From NCBI GenBank assembly GCA_002343445.1, contig DDSP01000048.1, positions 88,605 through 152,604 of the forward strand: a stretch of 64,000 nucleotides of DNA. The letters are read 5' to 3'. The translations under genes and the position numbers were made by a program. This stretch comes from Chthonomonas sp. UBA2387 (GTDB lineage Bacteria; Armatimonadota; Fimbriimonadia; Fimbriimonadales; Fimbriimonadaceae). Positions 26,113 to 35,186 of this stretch are shown piece after piece. Position 1 is the stretch's first letter. Each line of letters begins with the position of its first letter. The notes beneath the pieces were generated by a model that saw nothing but the letters and a program-made list of their open reading frames with translations, was not told where the DNA came from and ran no database searches.

Positions 26113-27147
26113 TCAGGCTTCGCCGACGAACTCGATCAGGCGATAGCTGCGCGACGTGGATTTGAGCCGCCGCAGGATGCGCTGCTCGATCTGGCGAACC
26201 CGCTCCCGCGTGATATCGAGTTCCTTGGCGACTTCTTCCAGCGTGCGGTGATGCCCGTCGTCCAGTCCGTAGCGCAAGATGATCACTTCGCGCTCTCGCT
26301 CGTGAAGGTCCGACAGCATTTCGTCGATCAGCGAACGCATGATCGCCCGGGTCGTGGACGCGTCTGCGGATTCGCTGTCATCCGTGAGGAAGTCGGACAG
26401 CGACGAGTCGTCGCTGTTGGCGAACGGCGAGTCGAGGGATAGCGGTTCGTGGATGGCCGCGAAGAACTCGGCCACTTTTTCCGATCCCATGCCGGTCGCA
26501 TCGGCGATCTCCTGGATCGTCGCGTCCCGCCCAAGGGTCTGTTGCAGGCGCGAAGCGGCGCGGAGCAACTTGCTCGTGGCTTCCAGCGTGTGGACGGGGA
26601 TGCGGATCGTTCGCCCTTGGTCGCTGACGGCACGGGCCACGGACTGGCGGATCCACCACGTCGCGTAGGTGCTGAACCGGAACCCGCGCTCGCAATCGAA
26701 CTTCCCGACGGCTCGGATCAATCCCACATTGCCTTCTTGGATCAGGTCCTGGAGCGACAGCCCACGTCCAACGTACCGCTTGGCGATGCTCACCACCAGG
26801 CGCAGGTTCGCCTCGATCAACGCCTGCTTTGCGGCTTCGTTGCCCTGCTTGGCCGCGCGGGCCAGTTCGGCTTCGCGATCGGCGGACAGCAGGGGAATCC
26901 GCCCGATCCGACGCAACCACATGCGAACGGAATCGTCCAGATGGACGCCGTCGAAAGCCACCTCTGATGTGCTGTCCTGTTCCGAGTCAGGGGACGCGGA
27001 GGGATGGGATGCGCCAGAGGTCGCCTCGCGGCTCGACTGGTCGCGAGGCGTACCCACCTGAGGCACCCGTTCCGCACCGGACGCCGCAGGGACGCTTCCT
27101 TCAACTTCCACATCGCCCCAGGCGGACCCGATCGGTGTTTTTGCCAT
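26113..27147 (-). CDS. rpoD: RNA polymerase primary-type sigma factor
   Basis: 344 aa. A variable acidic N-terminus of about 70 residues without region 1.1; region 1.2 DDSVRMWLRRIGRIPLLS; region 2 ANLRLVVSIAKRYVGRGLSL, DLIQEGNVGLIRAVGKFD and RFSTYATWWIRQSVARAV (DNA melting and -10 recognition); region 3 TIRIPVHTLEATSKL; region 4 EREREVIILRYGLDDG and RTLEEVAKELDITRERVRQI (-35 recognition). The dnaG gene lies 76 bases upstream on the same strand, the classical dnaG-rpoD arrangement. An extended -10 in the gap gives it a second promoter. Length and region 1.2 support the housekeeping (SigA) or a SigB/HrdB-like group 2 factor. Confidence 0.9.
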   Translation of the reverse strand: MAKTPIGSAWGDVEVEGSVPAASGAERVPQVGTPRDQSSREATSGASHPSASPDSEQDSTSEVAFDGVHLDDSVRMWLRRIGRIPLLSADREAELARAAKQGNEAAKQALIEANLRLVVSIAKRYVGRGLSLQDLIQEGNVGLIRAVGKFDCERGFRFSTYATWWIRQSVARAVSDQGRTIRIPVHTLEATSKLLRAASRLQQTLGRDATIQEIADATGMGSEKVAEFFAAIHEPLSLDSPFANSDDSSLSDFLTDDSESADASTTRAIMRSLIDEMLSDLHEREREVIILRYGLDDGHHRTLEEVAKELDITRERVRQIEQRILRRLKSTSRSYRLIEFVGEA

Positions 27148-27181
27148 GGAGCACTTGCAGCAGCTTGTTCAGCTTCCATTC

Positions 27182-27190
27182 ACTATAGCA
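27182..27190 (-). promoter_or_regulatory. Internal promoter of rpoD
   Basis: TGCTATAGT on the minus strand is an extended -10 (TG, one base, TATAGT at 27187-27182) in the dnaG-rpoD gap, about 35 bases upstream of ATG 27147. Confidence 0.45.
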
Positions 27191-27223
27191 AAGGAATGGG
27201 GAAATCCCGCCGATTTTTTGCGG

Positions 27224-28948
27224 TCAATTTCCAGCGCGCCGCCGAAGCCGCTCTTGAAGCTCGCGCAACTTGGCGTCGTCGGCGTCGTTGAGCCCCTCCT
27301 GCGCCATGGCCAACCGCTCGCGCCTCTCCTTGGCCGAGCGCAGTTTGGCCGCGCAATCTTCGAGGTACGACTCGGAGAGGAAGGGCCGCTCCATGAACGA
27401 GAGGTCCACCAGGAGCGACACGGCATCGTCGTCGGCGATTTCGGCGATCCACTCGGCGGGTTCGCCCGTCGGTCCGGTTTCGTCGAACGCCCCGACCATC
27501 GCGCTTCGCAGGGCGAGCCCTTCGGGCGTGTAGCACAATCCTTCCTCGCGAATCGCCTTCCACGCCTGAGCCATGAAGCTCTGGCGCAGCAAGCCTCTGA
27601 ACAGTCCCCGCTCCTCCACGGACAGCGGCGGAGCGCTCCGCTTCTTGGCGGCGGGTTGCGTCGAAGGTGCGCTCGACCGATAGATGCGACGGTGCTTGGC
27701 GACTTCGGTCCGTAGTGCGCGTTGAGCGGCGATCTGATCGGAGTGTCCGGGGTAGCGCGTCGCCAATCGCACGATGAGCCGGTCCAGCTCCATCGCGTTG
27801 GATTGCTTGGACATCACGCGCACGGCTTCGCGCCAGAACCCCTCTTGGGTGGGGGCCAGCTGGCTTTCGAGGTGGGCGAGTTCGAAGTCGATGGGGGAGA
27901 TTCCCGCCTCCACCACGGCTTTCACGCCGCTCGGGCCCCTGGCTTTGAGCAACGTGTCGGGGTCGTCGCCTTCGCGCATGACGGCCACCTTCACCTCGAT
28001 CTCGGCCGCTTGCAGCAATTCGGCGGCGCGGATGGCGGCCTTGGCTCCCGCTTCGTCCGCATCGTATAGGATCACGACCTTGCGGCACCACCGGCGGAGC
28101 AGGCGCACTTGGTCGTCGGCCAAGGCGGTGCCCAGCGAGGCGACGGCGTTCGTCACGCCCGCGCGGTGGCACGCGATCGTGTCCATGTAACCTTCGACGA
28201 GCACGGCTTCGTTGCCCTTGGAGACGGCGTCGCGGGCCAGATGGAACCCGTAGAGCACCTTGCTCTTGCGGTAGAGCGGCGTGTCGGAACTGTTGATGTA
28301 CTTCGGGTGGACGTCGCCCATCGCCCTTCCGCCGAAGGCCACCAGTTCGCCTCGTTCGTCGCGGATGGGGAACATGAGCCGTCCCCTGAACCGATCGAAG
28401 TAGCCGCCGGAGTCATCCTCGTCCACCAGAAAGAGCTCTCGGGCCTGGGCCAGCTTGACGCCCTTTCGTTGCAGGTGGTTGGCGAGCGCCCCGCCGCCTG
28501 GGGAGAAGCCGATCTCCCATCGGAAGAGCGACTCCTTGTCCAGTCCCCGATTCTCGCAGTACGCGGCGGCTTCCTTGCTGAGTTCGAACTGGGTCCGGAA
28601 GAACTCCTGGGCCAGGCGCATGATGCTGCGGTGGTCGGTGAGGTCTTCTTTGGGGACGTCGGCGCGTCGGGAGAGCTTGACGCCGACGGATTCGGCGAGG
28701 ATGCGGAGCGCTTCGGGGAAGTCGAGGCGCTGGGTCTTCATGACCCAGGTGAACGCGTCGCCGCTCTCGCCGCAGGCCCAACATCGGTAGCGCTGGAGGG
28801 TCGGGCTGACCGAGAACGACGGTTTGGAATCGTCGTGAAAGGGGCAGAGTCCGACATAGTTGCGCCCGGATCGTTTCAGGGCGACTTGTTTGGAGACAAG
28901 TTCGACCAGATCGATCCGGGCGCGTACTTCAGCGAGATCGTCGGCCAA
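27224..28948 (-). CDS. dnaG: DNA primase
   Basis: 574 aa from TTG 28948, 9 bases after GAGGT. CHC2 zinc finger C35-x2-H38-x17-C56-x2-C59 in GLCPFHDDSKPSF and YRCWACGESGD. Primase core motifs: FSPGGGALANHL, RGRLMFPIRDERGELVAFGG, Toprim EGYMDTIACHRAG with the catalytic Glu, and LYDADEAGAKAAIRAAE (DxD). The C-terminal helicase-binding region is shorter and less conserved. It synthesises RNA primers with the replicative helicase. The gene begins 12 bases after the upstream Gly-rich protein gene and is followed by rpoD. Confidence 0.95.
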   Translation of the reverse strand: MADDLAEVRARIDLVELVSKQVALKRSGRNYVGLCPFHDDSKPSFSVSPTLQRYRCWACGESGDAFTWVMKTQRLDFPEALRILAESVGVKLSRRADVPKEDLTDHRSIMRLAQEFFRTQFELSKEAAAYCENRGLDKESLFRWEIGFSPGGGALANHLQRKGVKLAQARELFLVDEDDSGGYFDRFRGRLMFPIRDERGELVAFGGRAMGDVHPKYINSSDTPLYRKSKVLYGFHLARDAVSKGNEAVLVEGYMDTIACHRAGVTNAVASLGTALADDQVRLLRRWCRKVVILYDADEAGAKAAIRAAELLQAAEIEVKVAVMREGDDPDTLLKARGPSGVKAVVEAGISPIDFELAHLESQLAPTQEGFWREAVRVMSKQSNAMELDRLIVRLATRYPGHSDQIAAQRALRTEVAKHRRIYRSSAPSTQPAAKKRSAPPLSVEERGLFRGLLRQSFMAQAWKAIREEGLCYTPEGLALRSAMVGAFDETGPTGEPAEWIAEIADDDAVSLLVDLSFMERPFLSESYLEDCAAKLRSAKERRERLAMAQEGLNDADDAKLRELQERLRRRAGN

Positions 28949-28960
28949 GGCCGGGCGACC

Positions 28961-29818
28961 TCACACTTTGCCGGCGGAAACCACGACGCCGGTGACTTCG
29001 TAGTTGCCGTTTCGCTTCAGTTTGTTGAATCGGAACGCGACTTTGTCGTTCTTCAGGTAGCGGACCACGAGGGTGTCGGAGCTGATGTCGTACCCATCGG
29101 GGTTGCCGTACTTGGTCATGACGTTGCCGAACGACACGCCGAAGCCGACGCCTTGCCGCGTTTTGACCTTGCCATCGTTGATGCCGACGGCTTCGATCTG
29201 CACGACTTGGTTGTACTTGTTCAGGATGAACCCGTAGCGGCTGCCGCTGCGGTTGTAGACCCATCGCGTGTACTCGGCGTTCTCGGTGGCTCCACCGCCC
29301 GGGGCGCGTCCACCGGGGGCGCCGGGGAAGCCCATGCCCGCCGGAGGTCCGGCCGGGGGTCGCTGGGTGCTGGGCCCGCCGACTTGGCTGGCGCCTTCGA
29401 TCTGGGGCACGGACTGCCGAAGCGAGTCGGTGCTTTGAAGAATGGTGTCGCCGAAGTCGAAGCCGTTGTTCAGGTCGATGCCCATGGGCGCGCCGCCTCG
29501 GGCGCCGGCTCCTCGTCCTGCAGCGCCGGCAGGGGGTCCGCCGGCTGCGGGGAATCCGCCGCGTCCGCCGAATCCGCCAGGGGGGCCACCGGCCGGAGCA
29601 CCGCCACCGGCTCCGCCGGCGCCAATGCCCGCACCGCCGCCGATGGCGACGGCCTGAATCTCGTTCGGTGTTCCGTACAGCCCGATCAGCCGGATGCCGG
29701 TGTCAAACAACTTCACGCCGACGAGCCCTGTTTCGGCTCGGGTTGGGGTTCCTTGCGTCGCGCCGCCCGCAACAAGCGACGTGGCTGCAACGACCAAAGC
29801 GATTGCTTTCAGTCTCAA
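28961..29818 (-). CDS. Secreted Gly/Pro/Ala-rich protein of unknown function
   Basis: 285 aa from TTG 29818, chosen because GGAGGA (29826-29831) is 7 bases upstream and the resulting N-terminus is a good signal peptide (LRLKAIALVVAATSLVAGG). Residues about 60-115 are a low-complexity Gly/Pro/Ala segment (GGAPAGGPPGGFGGRGGFPA). The C-terminal part, WVYNRSGSRYGFILNKYNQV and FGNVMTKYGNPDGYDI, resembles small periplasmic domains that recur with T-K-x-G-x-P motifs but has no family name that I recognise. It is the first gene of the dnaG-rpoD operon, an unusual position for a secreted protein. Confidence 0.65.
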   Translation of the reverse strand: MRLKAIALVVAATSLVAGGATQGTPTRAETGLVGVKLFDTGIRLIGLYGTPNEIQAVAIGGGAGIGAGGAGGGAPAGGPPGGFGGRGGFPAAGGPPAGAAGRGAGARGGAPMGIDLNNGFDFGDTILQSTDSLRQSVPQIEGASQVGGPSTQRPPAGPPAGMGFPGAPGGRAPGGGATENAEYTRWVYNRSGSRYGFILNKYNQVVQIEAVGINDGKVKTRQGVGFGVSFGNVMTKYGNPDGYDISSDTLVVRYLKNDKVAFRFNKLKRNGNYEVTGVVVSAGKV

Positions 29819-30065
29819 GAATTCGTCCTCCGATTGCCCGACGTTTGGACGTCGGGAAGTCTGTGAATAGGACGCACCTTCGCCCAGGGAGGTCACAAGG
29901 TCCCAAAGCGGGTTCGTCCGAGGTTCCTGAGGTATACCTGACGCCAAGAACAGGAGCCTCCGATGGGGCCAAAGCCCGCCGTTCGCGTTCGTCCGGAACC
30001 CTTGGCGTCGCCTTCGGCCTTCTCTTTGGATGAATCCTGATCAACGAGGAGTTTTCGAACCCAAC

Positions 30066-30389
30066 ATGGCAAGCAACCTATCCCTGACCGCCGCTGAATT
30101 CGACGAGAAAGTTCTGCAATCCCCCGTCCCCGTCTTGGTGGACTTCTGGGCCGAGTGGTGTGGCCCGTGCAAGGCGATCGGCCCCTCGGTCGAAGAGATC
30201 GCTTCCGAGTACGCGGACAAGGCGCGCGTCTTCAAAGTGGACGTGGACTCCGAAGGCGAACTCGCGATGAAGTACGGCATCATGAGCATCCCCGCGCTGC
30301 TCGTTTTCAAGGGCGGCCAGGAGGTTGACCGCATGGTCGGCGCCGGCCCCAAGCAGAAGATCGCCGGACTGCTCGACCGCCAACTCTGA
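30066..30389 (+). CDS. trxA: Thioredoxin
   Basis: 107 aa from ATG 30066, the usual thioredoxin length; an in-frame ATG at 30030 would add 12 residues. Active site FWAEWCGPCKAI, cis-Pro in SIPALLVFKGG and the C-terminal amphipathic helix are all present. No signal peptide, so cytoplasmic disulfide reductase. GAGGAG lies 14 bases upstream. It converges on the dioxygenase-like gene with 9 bases between. Confidence 0.93.
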   Translation: MASNLSLTAAEFDEKVLQSPVPVLVDFWAEWCGPCKAIGPSVEEIASEYADKARVFKVDVDSEGELAMKYGIMSIPALLVFKGGQEVDRMVGAGPKQKIAGLLDRQL

Positions 30390-30398
30390 CGGTCGGCG

Positions 30399-30965
30399 CT
30401 ACCGGGGCATCTTGAAGTCCCATCGCCCCGCAAGGACGCCATTGGCGTCCTTGCGGACCTGCATACCTGCATAAGGGCGTGTGCCAAACCTTCCCACGCG
30501 GTCCCAATAGGCCCGGTTGACCAGTGGGTCTCCCTCGAACAGGATGTCGGCGAAGTAGAACCCCGTGCGCGAGCCCGACGCCAATCCGTACGCGTGGATG
30601 TGAGCGGGTTCGGTGCCGCCGGGATACGGCGCTGGGCGCGTCGTGCGCAAGACGTACTGCCCCTTGGCATTGGTCTTGAGCCAGCCGCGCAGCGTTCCGT
30701 GCCACCTAGTCCACCCGCTGGGAGACTCGCCGGAAGGGTAGAGCCCGCGGGCATCCGTGTGGTGGAAGTAGAGGGTGACCCCGGCGGCGGGCGTCTTCCC
30801 ATCCGCCTGAGTGACGGTGCCTCGCACCTCCAACTTGGGTCCGGCGTGCGCGGGAGGCGCGATCTCGAGCACGTGGGTCAGATTGCGCGGAGCGTCGAGT
30901 ACGGGAAGCCAGTCCGGCTCCGGCCGATTCTGGGCGACGAGGGCGAAAGCGAGGAGCGCGACCAC
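30399..30965 (-). CDS. Intradiol-dioxygenase-like protein, exported
   Basis: 188 aa from GTG 30965; the first 12 residues (MVALLAFALVAQ) look like the end of a short signal peptide. The beta-sandwich of intradiol ring-cleavage dioxygenases is visible: RGTVTQADGKTPAAGVTLYF, HHTDARGLYP, RGWLKTNAKGQYVLRTTRPA, YPGGTEPAHIH. The Tyr and the two His of the HIH motif match the Fe(III) ligands of protocatechuate 3,4-dioxygenase. Exported family members are common outside aromatic catabolism and their substrates are mostly unknown. The NHL-repeat protein gene ends 51 bases upstream on the same strand. Confidence 0.75.
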   Translation of the reverse strand: MVALLAFALVAQNRPEPDWLPVLDAPRNLTHVLEIAPPAHAGPKLEVRGTVTQADGKTPAAGVTLYFHHTDARGLYPSGESPSGWTRWHGTLRGWLKTNAKGQYVLRTTRPAPYPGGTEPAHIHAYGLASGSRTGFYFADILFEGDPLVNRAYWDRVGRFGTRPYAGMQVRKDANGVLAGRWDFKMPR

Positions 30966-31016
30966 GGGCTTTGTTACGGCTAGGAGATCGGCGGCGGTTC
31001 CACCCTGCCTCCGGTC

Positions 31017-32018
31017 CTACAGACGCACCAACCGCGTGATGCGGCCCTGCGGCACCCATTCGGCCACCAGGATATCGCCGTTCCGCAGGAACATGGCGTC
31101 GTGCGGGTGGATGAACTTGCCGGCGATGAACTCCGATTCGGGCTTGCCGCGCAGGTTCGTCGGGTGCCCGTCGCCGAGGCTGGCGATCACGCGGTTGTTC
31201 TCGTCGAGCAGGGTGACCACGCTTTCCAAGTCCGGCACCAGCATCACGCCTTGGCGCAGTTGGAAATGGCATGGCAGACGCATGCCCTCCGACACGAACT
31301 TGACGTGCTCGCCTTCAAGGTTGAAGTACTGGATGCGGCGGTTCGAGCGGTCGGCCACGGCCAGCAGTGGTTCGTTGCCTCGGTCGTCGAGCCAAAGGCC
31401 GTGGGGCTGCAGCAACTGGCCCTTCTCTTTGCCCGGTCCGCCAAACGAATTCCTCAGCTCGCCTTTGGCTGTGAACTCGTGGACCCAGTGCGAGCCATAG
31501 CCGTCGGCCACGAAGAACCCGCCGCCGGGGTGGAACGCCACGTTGGTGGGCACGTAGGGCTGGCCCCCGGCGTACTTGCCCGATTCGTGTGGGACGCCGA
31601 TCTCTTGGAGCACCTTGCCGTCGAGGTCGGTCTTGACCACGATCTTGCGCGCGATGTCGCAGTGGTGCAGGACCTCCTGACCGTTCTCCGTGCGGATGTC
31701 CAGTCCGTGCGCGCCACCCCGGAACTCGGCGCCCCAAGACTTGAGGAACTTGCCCTGCTCGTCATAGACCACGACGGCATCCGCCGAAGGGCTCTCGGCG
31801 TGGACGGTGTGCGCCACGTAGATGCGGCCCTTGGAATCTTGCGCCAGTCCGTGCGTATCGCCGAACTTCAGGCCCTCGGGGGCCTTGAGCCAGTTGTGCT
31901 CGCACCGGTACCGGTGGCTGCCGCTGCCGAGGACGAGCGGGTCTTGCCGCCGAGCAAGCGCGGGAGTGGCGGCCAAGGCGGCCGCGCCGGCCAAGAAAGT
32001 CCTTCGCGAGATGGTCAT
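31017..32018 (-). CDS. Tat-exported NHL-repeat beta-propeller protein
   Basis: 333 aa from ATG 32018, which begins a twin-arginine signal MTISRRTFLAGAAALAATPA. The body has repeats of the NHL/six-bladed propeller type: FGDTHGLAQDSKGRIYVAHT, VPTNVAFHPGGGFFVADGYG, LLQPHGLWLDDRGNEPLLAV and FIHPHDAMFLRNGDILVAEW. The overall pattern resembles peptidyl-amidating lyase-like propellers. Export by Tat suggests a folded, perhaps metal-bound protein in the periplasm. It probably shares a transcript with the dioxygenase-like gene downstream. Function unknown. Confidence 0.75.
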   Translation of the reverse strand: MTISRRTFLAGAAALAATPALARRQDPLVLGSGSHRYRCEHNWLKAPEGLKFGDTHGLAQDSKGRIYVAHTVHAESPSADAVVVYDEQGKFLKSWGAEFRGGAHGLDIRTENGQEVLHHCDIARKIVVKTDLDGKVLQEIGVPHESGKYAGGQPYVPTNVAFHPGGGFFVADGYGSHWVHEFTAKGELRNSFGGPGKEKGQLLQPHGLWLDDRGNEPLLAVADRSNRRIQYFNLEGEHVKFVSEGMRLPCHFQLRQGVMLVPDLESVVTLLDENNRVIASLGDGHPTNLRGKPESEFIAGKFIHPHDAMFLRNGDILVAEWVPQGRITRLVRL

Positions 32019-32050
32019 GGCGAACGTGCCGATGTTACCGGAGCGCAAAC

Positions 32051-33928
32051 CTACATCCGCTCGGGCGCCGAGATGCCCAGCAGCCCGAACGACGCTCGAA
32101 GGGCGACCTGCGTGGCGCGGCACAGGGCCAGTCGGGCGCGCGAGAGGTCCGGCGATTCAGGCTGGATCACGCGGCACCCGTCGTAGAAGTGGTGGTAAGC
32201 GCGGGCCAGTTCGACGGCGTAGGTGGCGATGCGGTGCACTCCGTAATCGTCCGCCGACCGCTGAATCTCGAAAGGCAGGTCCGCGATCTTCTTCACGAGC
32301 GCCGTTTCGCGCCGATCGGCCAGCAGCGACTCGTCGAACTCGCTGGCCTCGAATCCCGCCTCGCGCGCCTTTTCAAGCAGCGAACAGATGCGGGCGTGGG
32401 CGTACTGCACATAGTAAACGGGGTTGTCGTCGCTCTGCTTGGCCGCCAGGTCGAGGTCGAAATCCAGGTGCGTCTCGTGCGAGCGCATCAGGTAGAAGAA
32501 GCGGGCGACGTCGCGTCCGATGCGCGTCTGCTCGGCGGCGTCGGCTTCGGGCGCGGCGGCTTTGCCGATCTCTTGGATGAGGTCGATCAGGGCGTAGATG
32601 TTGCCGTCCCGCTTGCGCATCGGGGCGGGCTGACCGTCTTTCAGAAACCGCACGAGCTGGAAGATGACGACCTCGAGCTTCTCCTTGGCTTCGGCGAGAG
32701 CGGCTTGGCAGGCGTCTCGTTCGGCGGCATCGGCGTAGATGCGCGACTCTGGGTCGGGAAGAGGGAATGAGGAAGAAGGAGCTTCCATCTTCCCCCTCTG
32801 CAACGCGGCCACGACGGCCGTCAGGCGTCCGATGTACCCGTGGTGGTCGGGGCCGAGGATGGTGAGGAGTTTGTCGGCGTTCGGCGGGCGGTTGAACTTG
32901 TCGTCGTGGTAGGCGACATCGCTGGCGATATAGGTGTAGCGCCCGTCTTTGCGCTTGAGCACGCGGTCTTGGTCGTCGCCGTACTTGGTGCTGCGGAGCC
33001 AGAGCGTCTTGCCCGCGCCTTCGGCGTCGTCCTCGTCGGTGGGTTGGGCTTCGATCTCGACGTCCTCGATCACGCCCTTCTTGCCGAGCTTGAGTTTGGT
33101 GCGGTGGGGCCGGTCGTCGGCGGAGCCGTTGGCGTGGAGGGCTTGGATGGCGGCCTCGACCTTGCCGTCGTCGTGGAGCGACTGCTCGCTGAACCACGTG
33201 TCGAACCAGACTCCGAACGCCGCGAGGTCCTCGCGTTGCTTGGCGAGCATCAGATCCTGAGATCGCGCTTGGAACCACCCGACGGACTCGTCACCGCTTG
33301 GCGTGATCTTGGACGCTACTTCGGAGACATAGTCGCCACGATAGCCCTTCTCGGGAAACGGCAGTCCAAGGCACATGCTGCGCACGCTCTCGGCGAACAG
33401 CCGCATTTGCTCCGAGTTCACGCCGTCGTTGATGTAGTACTCGCGGTGCACCGTATGGCCGGCGGCTTCGAGCACGTTGCACAGCGTCGAACCGAACGCC
33501 GCGCCGCGCCCCGAGCCGATCGTGATCGGCCCGTTCGGGTTCACGCTGACGAACTCGACGTTCATGCGCTTGGGCTGTTCGGCGGGCAGGCGGGCGAAGT
33601 CCTCGCCCCGCTCCAGCACATCGGCGACCGCCGCTCCCACGAGCGAGGGCGACAGGCGCAGGTTCAGGAACCCCGGACCCGCGACCTCGACCGCCGCGAG
33701 TTCAGGGGCGGATTCCAGCGCCTGGGCCAGCCGCGTCGCGATCTCGCGGGGGTTCTTGCCCGCCGCTTTGGCGACCATCAGGGCGTAGTTGCACGCGAAG
33801 TCGCCATGCTCGGGGTTGGCGGGCTCGGAGACCTCGACGGGCGCGCCGAGCCCCTCGGGCAAAAAGCCCTCGGCCTGCAGGGAGGCGATGGCGGAACGCA
33901 GCAACGCGACGAGTCGAGATCGGATCAC
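32051..33928 (-). CDS. argS: Arginyl-tRNA synthetase with altered HIGH motif
   Basis: 625 aa from GTG 33928. The N-terminal additional domain (EPANPEHGDFACNYALMVAK) and the core signatures NVEFVSVNPNGP, GRGAAFGSTLCNVLEAAGH and EYYINDGVNSEQM identify ArgRS. The class I HIGH motif reads TIGS (PITIGSGRG), with both His replaced; the second signature is PMRKRDGN. The anticodon-binding DALR domain ends the protein (YVQYAHARICSLL, ELARAYHHFYD, RLALCRATQVALRASFGLLG). It charges tRNA-Arg. It is the only argS in the window, so the altered motif is either tolerated in this lineage or functionally notable. Confidence 0.93.
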   Translation of the reverse strand: MIRSRLVALLRSAIASLQAEGFLPEGLGAPVEVSEPANPEHGDFACNYALMVAKAAGKNPREIATRLAQALESAPELAAVEVAGPGFLNLRLSPSLVGAAVADVLERGEDFARLPAEQPKRMNVEFVSVNPNGPITIGSGRGAAFGSTLCNVLEAAGHTVHREYYINDGVNSEQMRLFAESVRSMCLGLPFPEKGYRGDYVSEVASKITPSGDESVGWFQARSQDLMLAKQREDLAAFGVWFDTWFSEQSLHDDGKVEAAIQALHANGSADDRPHRTKLKLGKKGVIEDVEIEAQPTDEDDAEGAGKTLWLRSTKYGDDQDRVLKRKDGRYTYIASDVAYHDDKFNRPPNADKLLTILGPDHHGYIGRLTAVVAALQRGKMEAPSSSFPLPDPESRIYADAAERDACQAALAEAKEKLEVVIFQLVRFLKDGQPAPMRKRDGNIYALIDLIQEIGKAAAPEADAAEQTRIGRDVARFFYLMRSHETHLDFDLDLAAKQSDDNPVYYVQYAHARICSLLEKAREAGFEASEFDESLLADRRETALVKKIADLPFEIQRSADDYGVHRIATYAVELARAYHHFYDGCRVIQPESPDLSRARLALCRATQVALRASFGLLGISAPERM

Positions 33929-34007
33929 GGGGCCCAAGGGTACCTTCCACCCCCTTGCTCTTGGGGATCGGAGCATGAGATGGGGTCGGTGGGTGGAGCC
34001 CCGGGGG

Positions 34008-35096
34008 TCAATCGTCGGCCGATTGCCAGCCTTTCCGATGCAGCCTTCCAGCCACGGTCGTCTCTCCGGAGACTTTCACCAGGTGGATGGGATCGCATCC
34101 GACCCGTTTGACGATGGCGCGGGCCAGGATGTCGGAGTGCGTCGTGATCCACAGTTGGCTGAACTGGCTCGCATAGGCGAAGGCATCCGCCAATGGTTCC
34201 AGGACGGAGGCATTCAGACTGGCCTCCGGCTCGTTGAAGGCGATGAGCGGCGATGGGCGGGGGCTGAAGCATGCCGTGACCAAACAGAGGAACTTCAGCG
34301 TGCCGTCCGAGAAGTCGCGCGGGTGGAACTTGCGGTCGATGCCCGGCAGGACCATGAAGGGCTGCTCGCTATCGGAAACGAACTCGGTCTCGGGGAACGC
34401 GTCGGCGAGGATCGAGCGGAGCGAGTCGTTGTCGCCTTGCTCGGTTACGACAAAGAGCGCTGGCCCCAGGTTCGAGCCATCCTCGGCCAGGCGCGGCGCG
34501 TAGGTGGCTAGGGCTGGACGGCGAATCGGCGAGGAGTCGTCGGTTCGAAAGTCGTGGTAGAAGGTCCAGCGCCGGACCATTTCCTGGAACTGGAACAAGA
34601 AGGGGTATCGCTCCGGATCGCGGATTTGGGCGAAGATGGACTCGGCGTCAACCAAGTCGGTTCGCAGGTTCCACGGGCCCTCCAGCCCCCGCATTTTGGC
34701 GACGGAGGAACTCCGGTCGACCAAGACTCTGCCGGCCAAGCGGACGGTCTCGGACTTGATCTGGGGGTCCAAGGGGAAGAGCGGGAGTTCACTTGCCGGG
34801 CGCAGCCCGAGCGTCACTTGGTATTCGAAGGGCTCTGCCGCGACTTTGAGGCGCATGCGCACCGGCCCTTCTTGTCGGGGGCCGGCCCACAAGAGCGATG
34901 CCAATCCGCCTTGCTCCGCCACTGCAGCGGCAAGTCGGCCCTCTACCGACGCACGGATCAGGCGAAACGCGTTAAAGAGGTTGCTCTTGCCGCACCCGTT
35001 CGCGCCGGTGACGAGATTGACCGCTCCCAAGGAGACCTCGACGTGGCGAATCGAGCGGAAGTTCTCGACCTCGAGTCGCTGCACCTGCCCGAACAT
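34008..35096 (-). CDS. RecF/OLD-like AAA ATPase (AAA_15/AAA_21 type)
   Basis: 362 aa. Walker A GANGCGKSNLF near residue 33 after the N-terminal VENFRSIRHVEVSLGAVNLV, signature/D-loop region FSDGTLKFLCLVTAC, Walker B LIAFNEPEASLN and the H-loop WITTHSDIL. This is the compact SMC-like ATPase class without a TOPRIM domain. Members are often found alone or as the ATPase of defence pairs, but no nuclease partner lies beside it here. It is separated from argS by 79 bases and is divergent from the DUF433 locus. Confidence 0.85.
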   Translation of the reverse strand: MFGQVQRLEVENFRSIRHVEVSLGAVNLVTGANGCGKSNLFNAFRLIRASVEGRLAAAVAEQGGLASLLWAGPRQEGPVRMRLKVAAEPFEYQVTLGLRPASELPLFPLDPQIKSETVRLAGRVLVDRSSSVAKMRGLEGPWNLRTDLVDAESIFAQIRDPERYPFLFQFQEMVRRWTFYHDFRTDDSSPIRRPALATYAPRLAEDGSNLGPALFVVTEQGDNDSLRSILADAFPETEFVSDSEQPFMVLPGIDRKFHPRDFSDGTLKFLCLVTACFSPRPSPLIAFNEPEASLNASVLEPLADAFAYASQFSQLWITTHSDILARAIVKRVGCDPIHLVKVSGETTVAGRLHRKGWQSADD

Positions 35097-35138
35097 GGTG
35101 GAAGTTTAGCCTCCGGGCTGGGCCGAGGGTGGAACGCA

Positions 35139-35172
35139 CCCGTGCTATAACAAGGTCATGCGCATCCTCGCC
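35139..35172 (+). repeat. Direct repeat copy 1 (promoter plus first codons)
   Basis: CCGTGCTATAACAAGGTCAT followed by GCGCATCCTCGCCA matches 35464-35497 with one difference. It contains the extended -10 TGCTATAAC and a duplicate of the first five codons of the thioredoxin-like gene at 35482. The two copies are 325 bases apart and bracket the DUF433 gene. Confidence 0.85.
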
Positions 35173-35186
35173 AGCGGCGAACGGAT

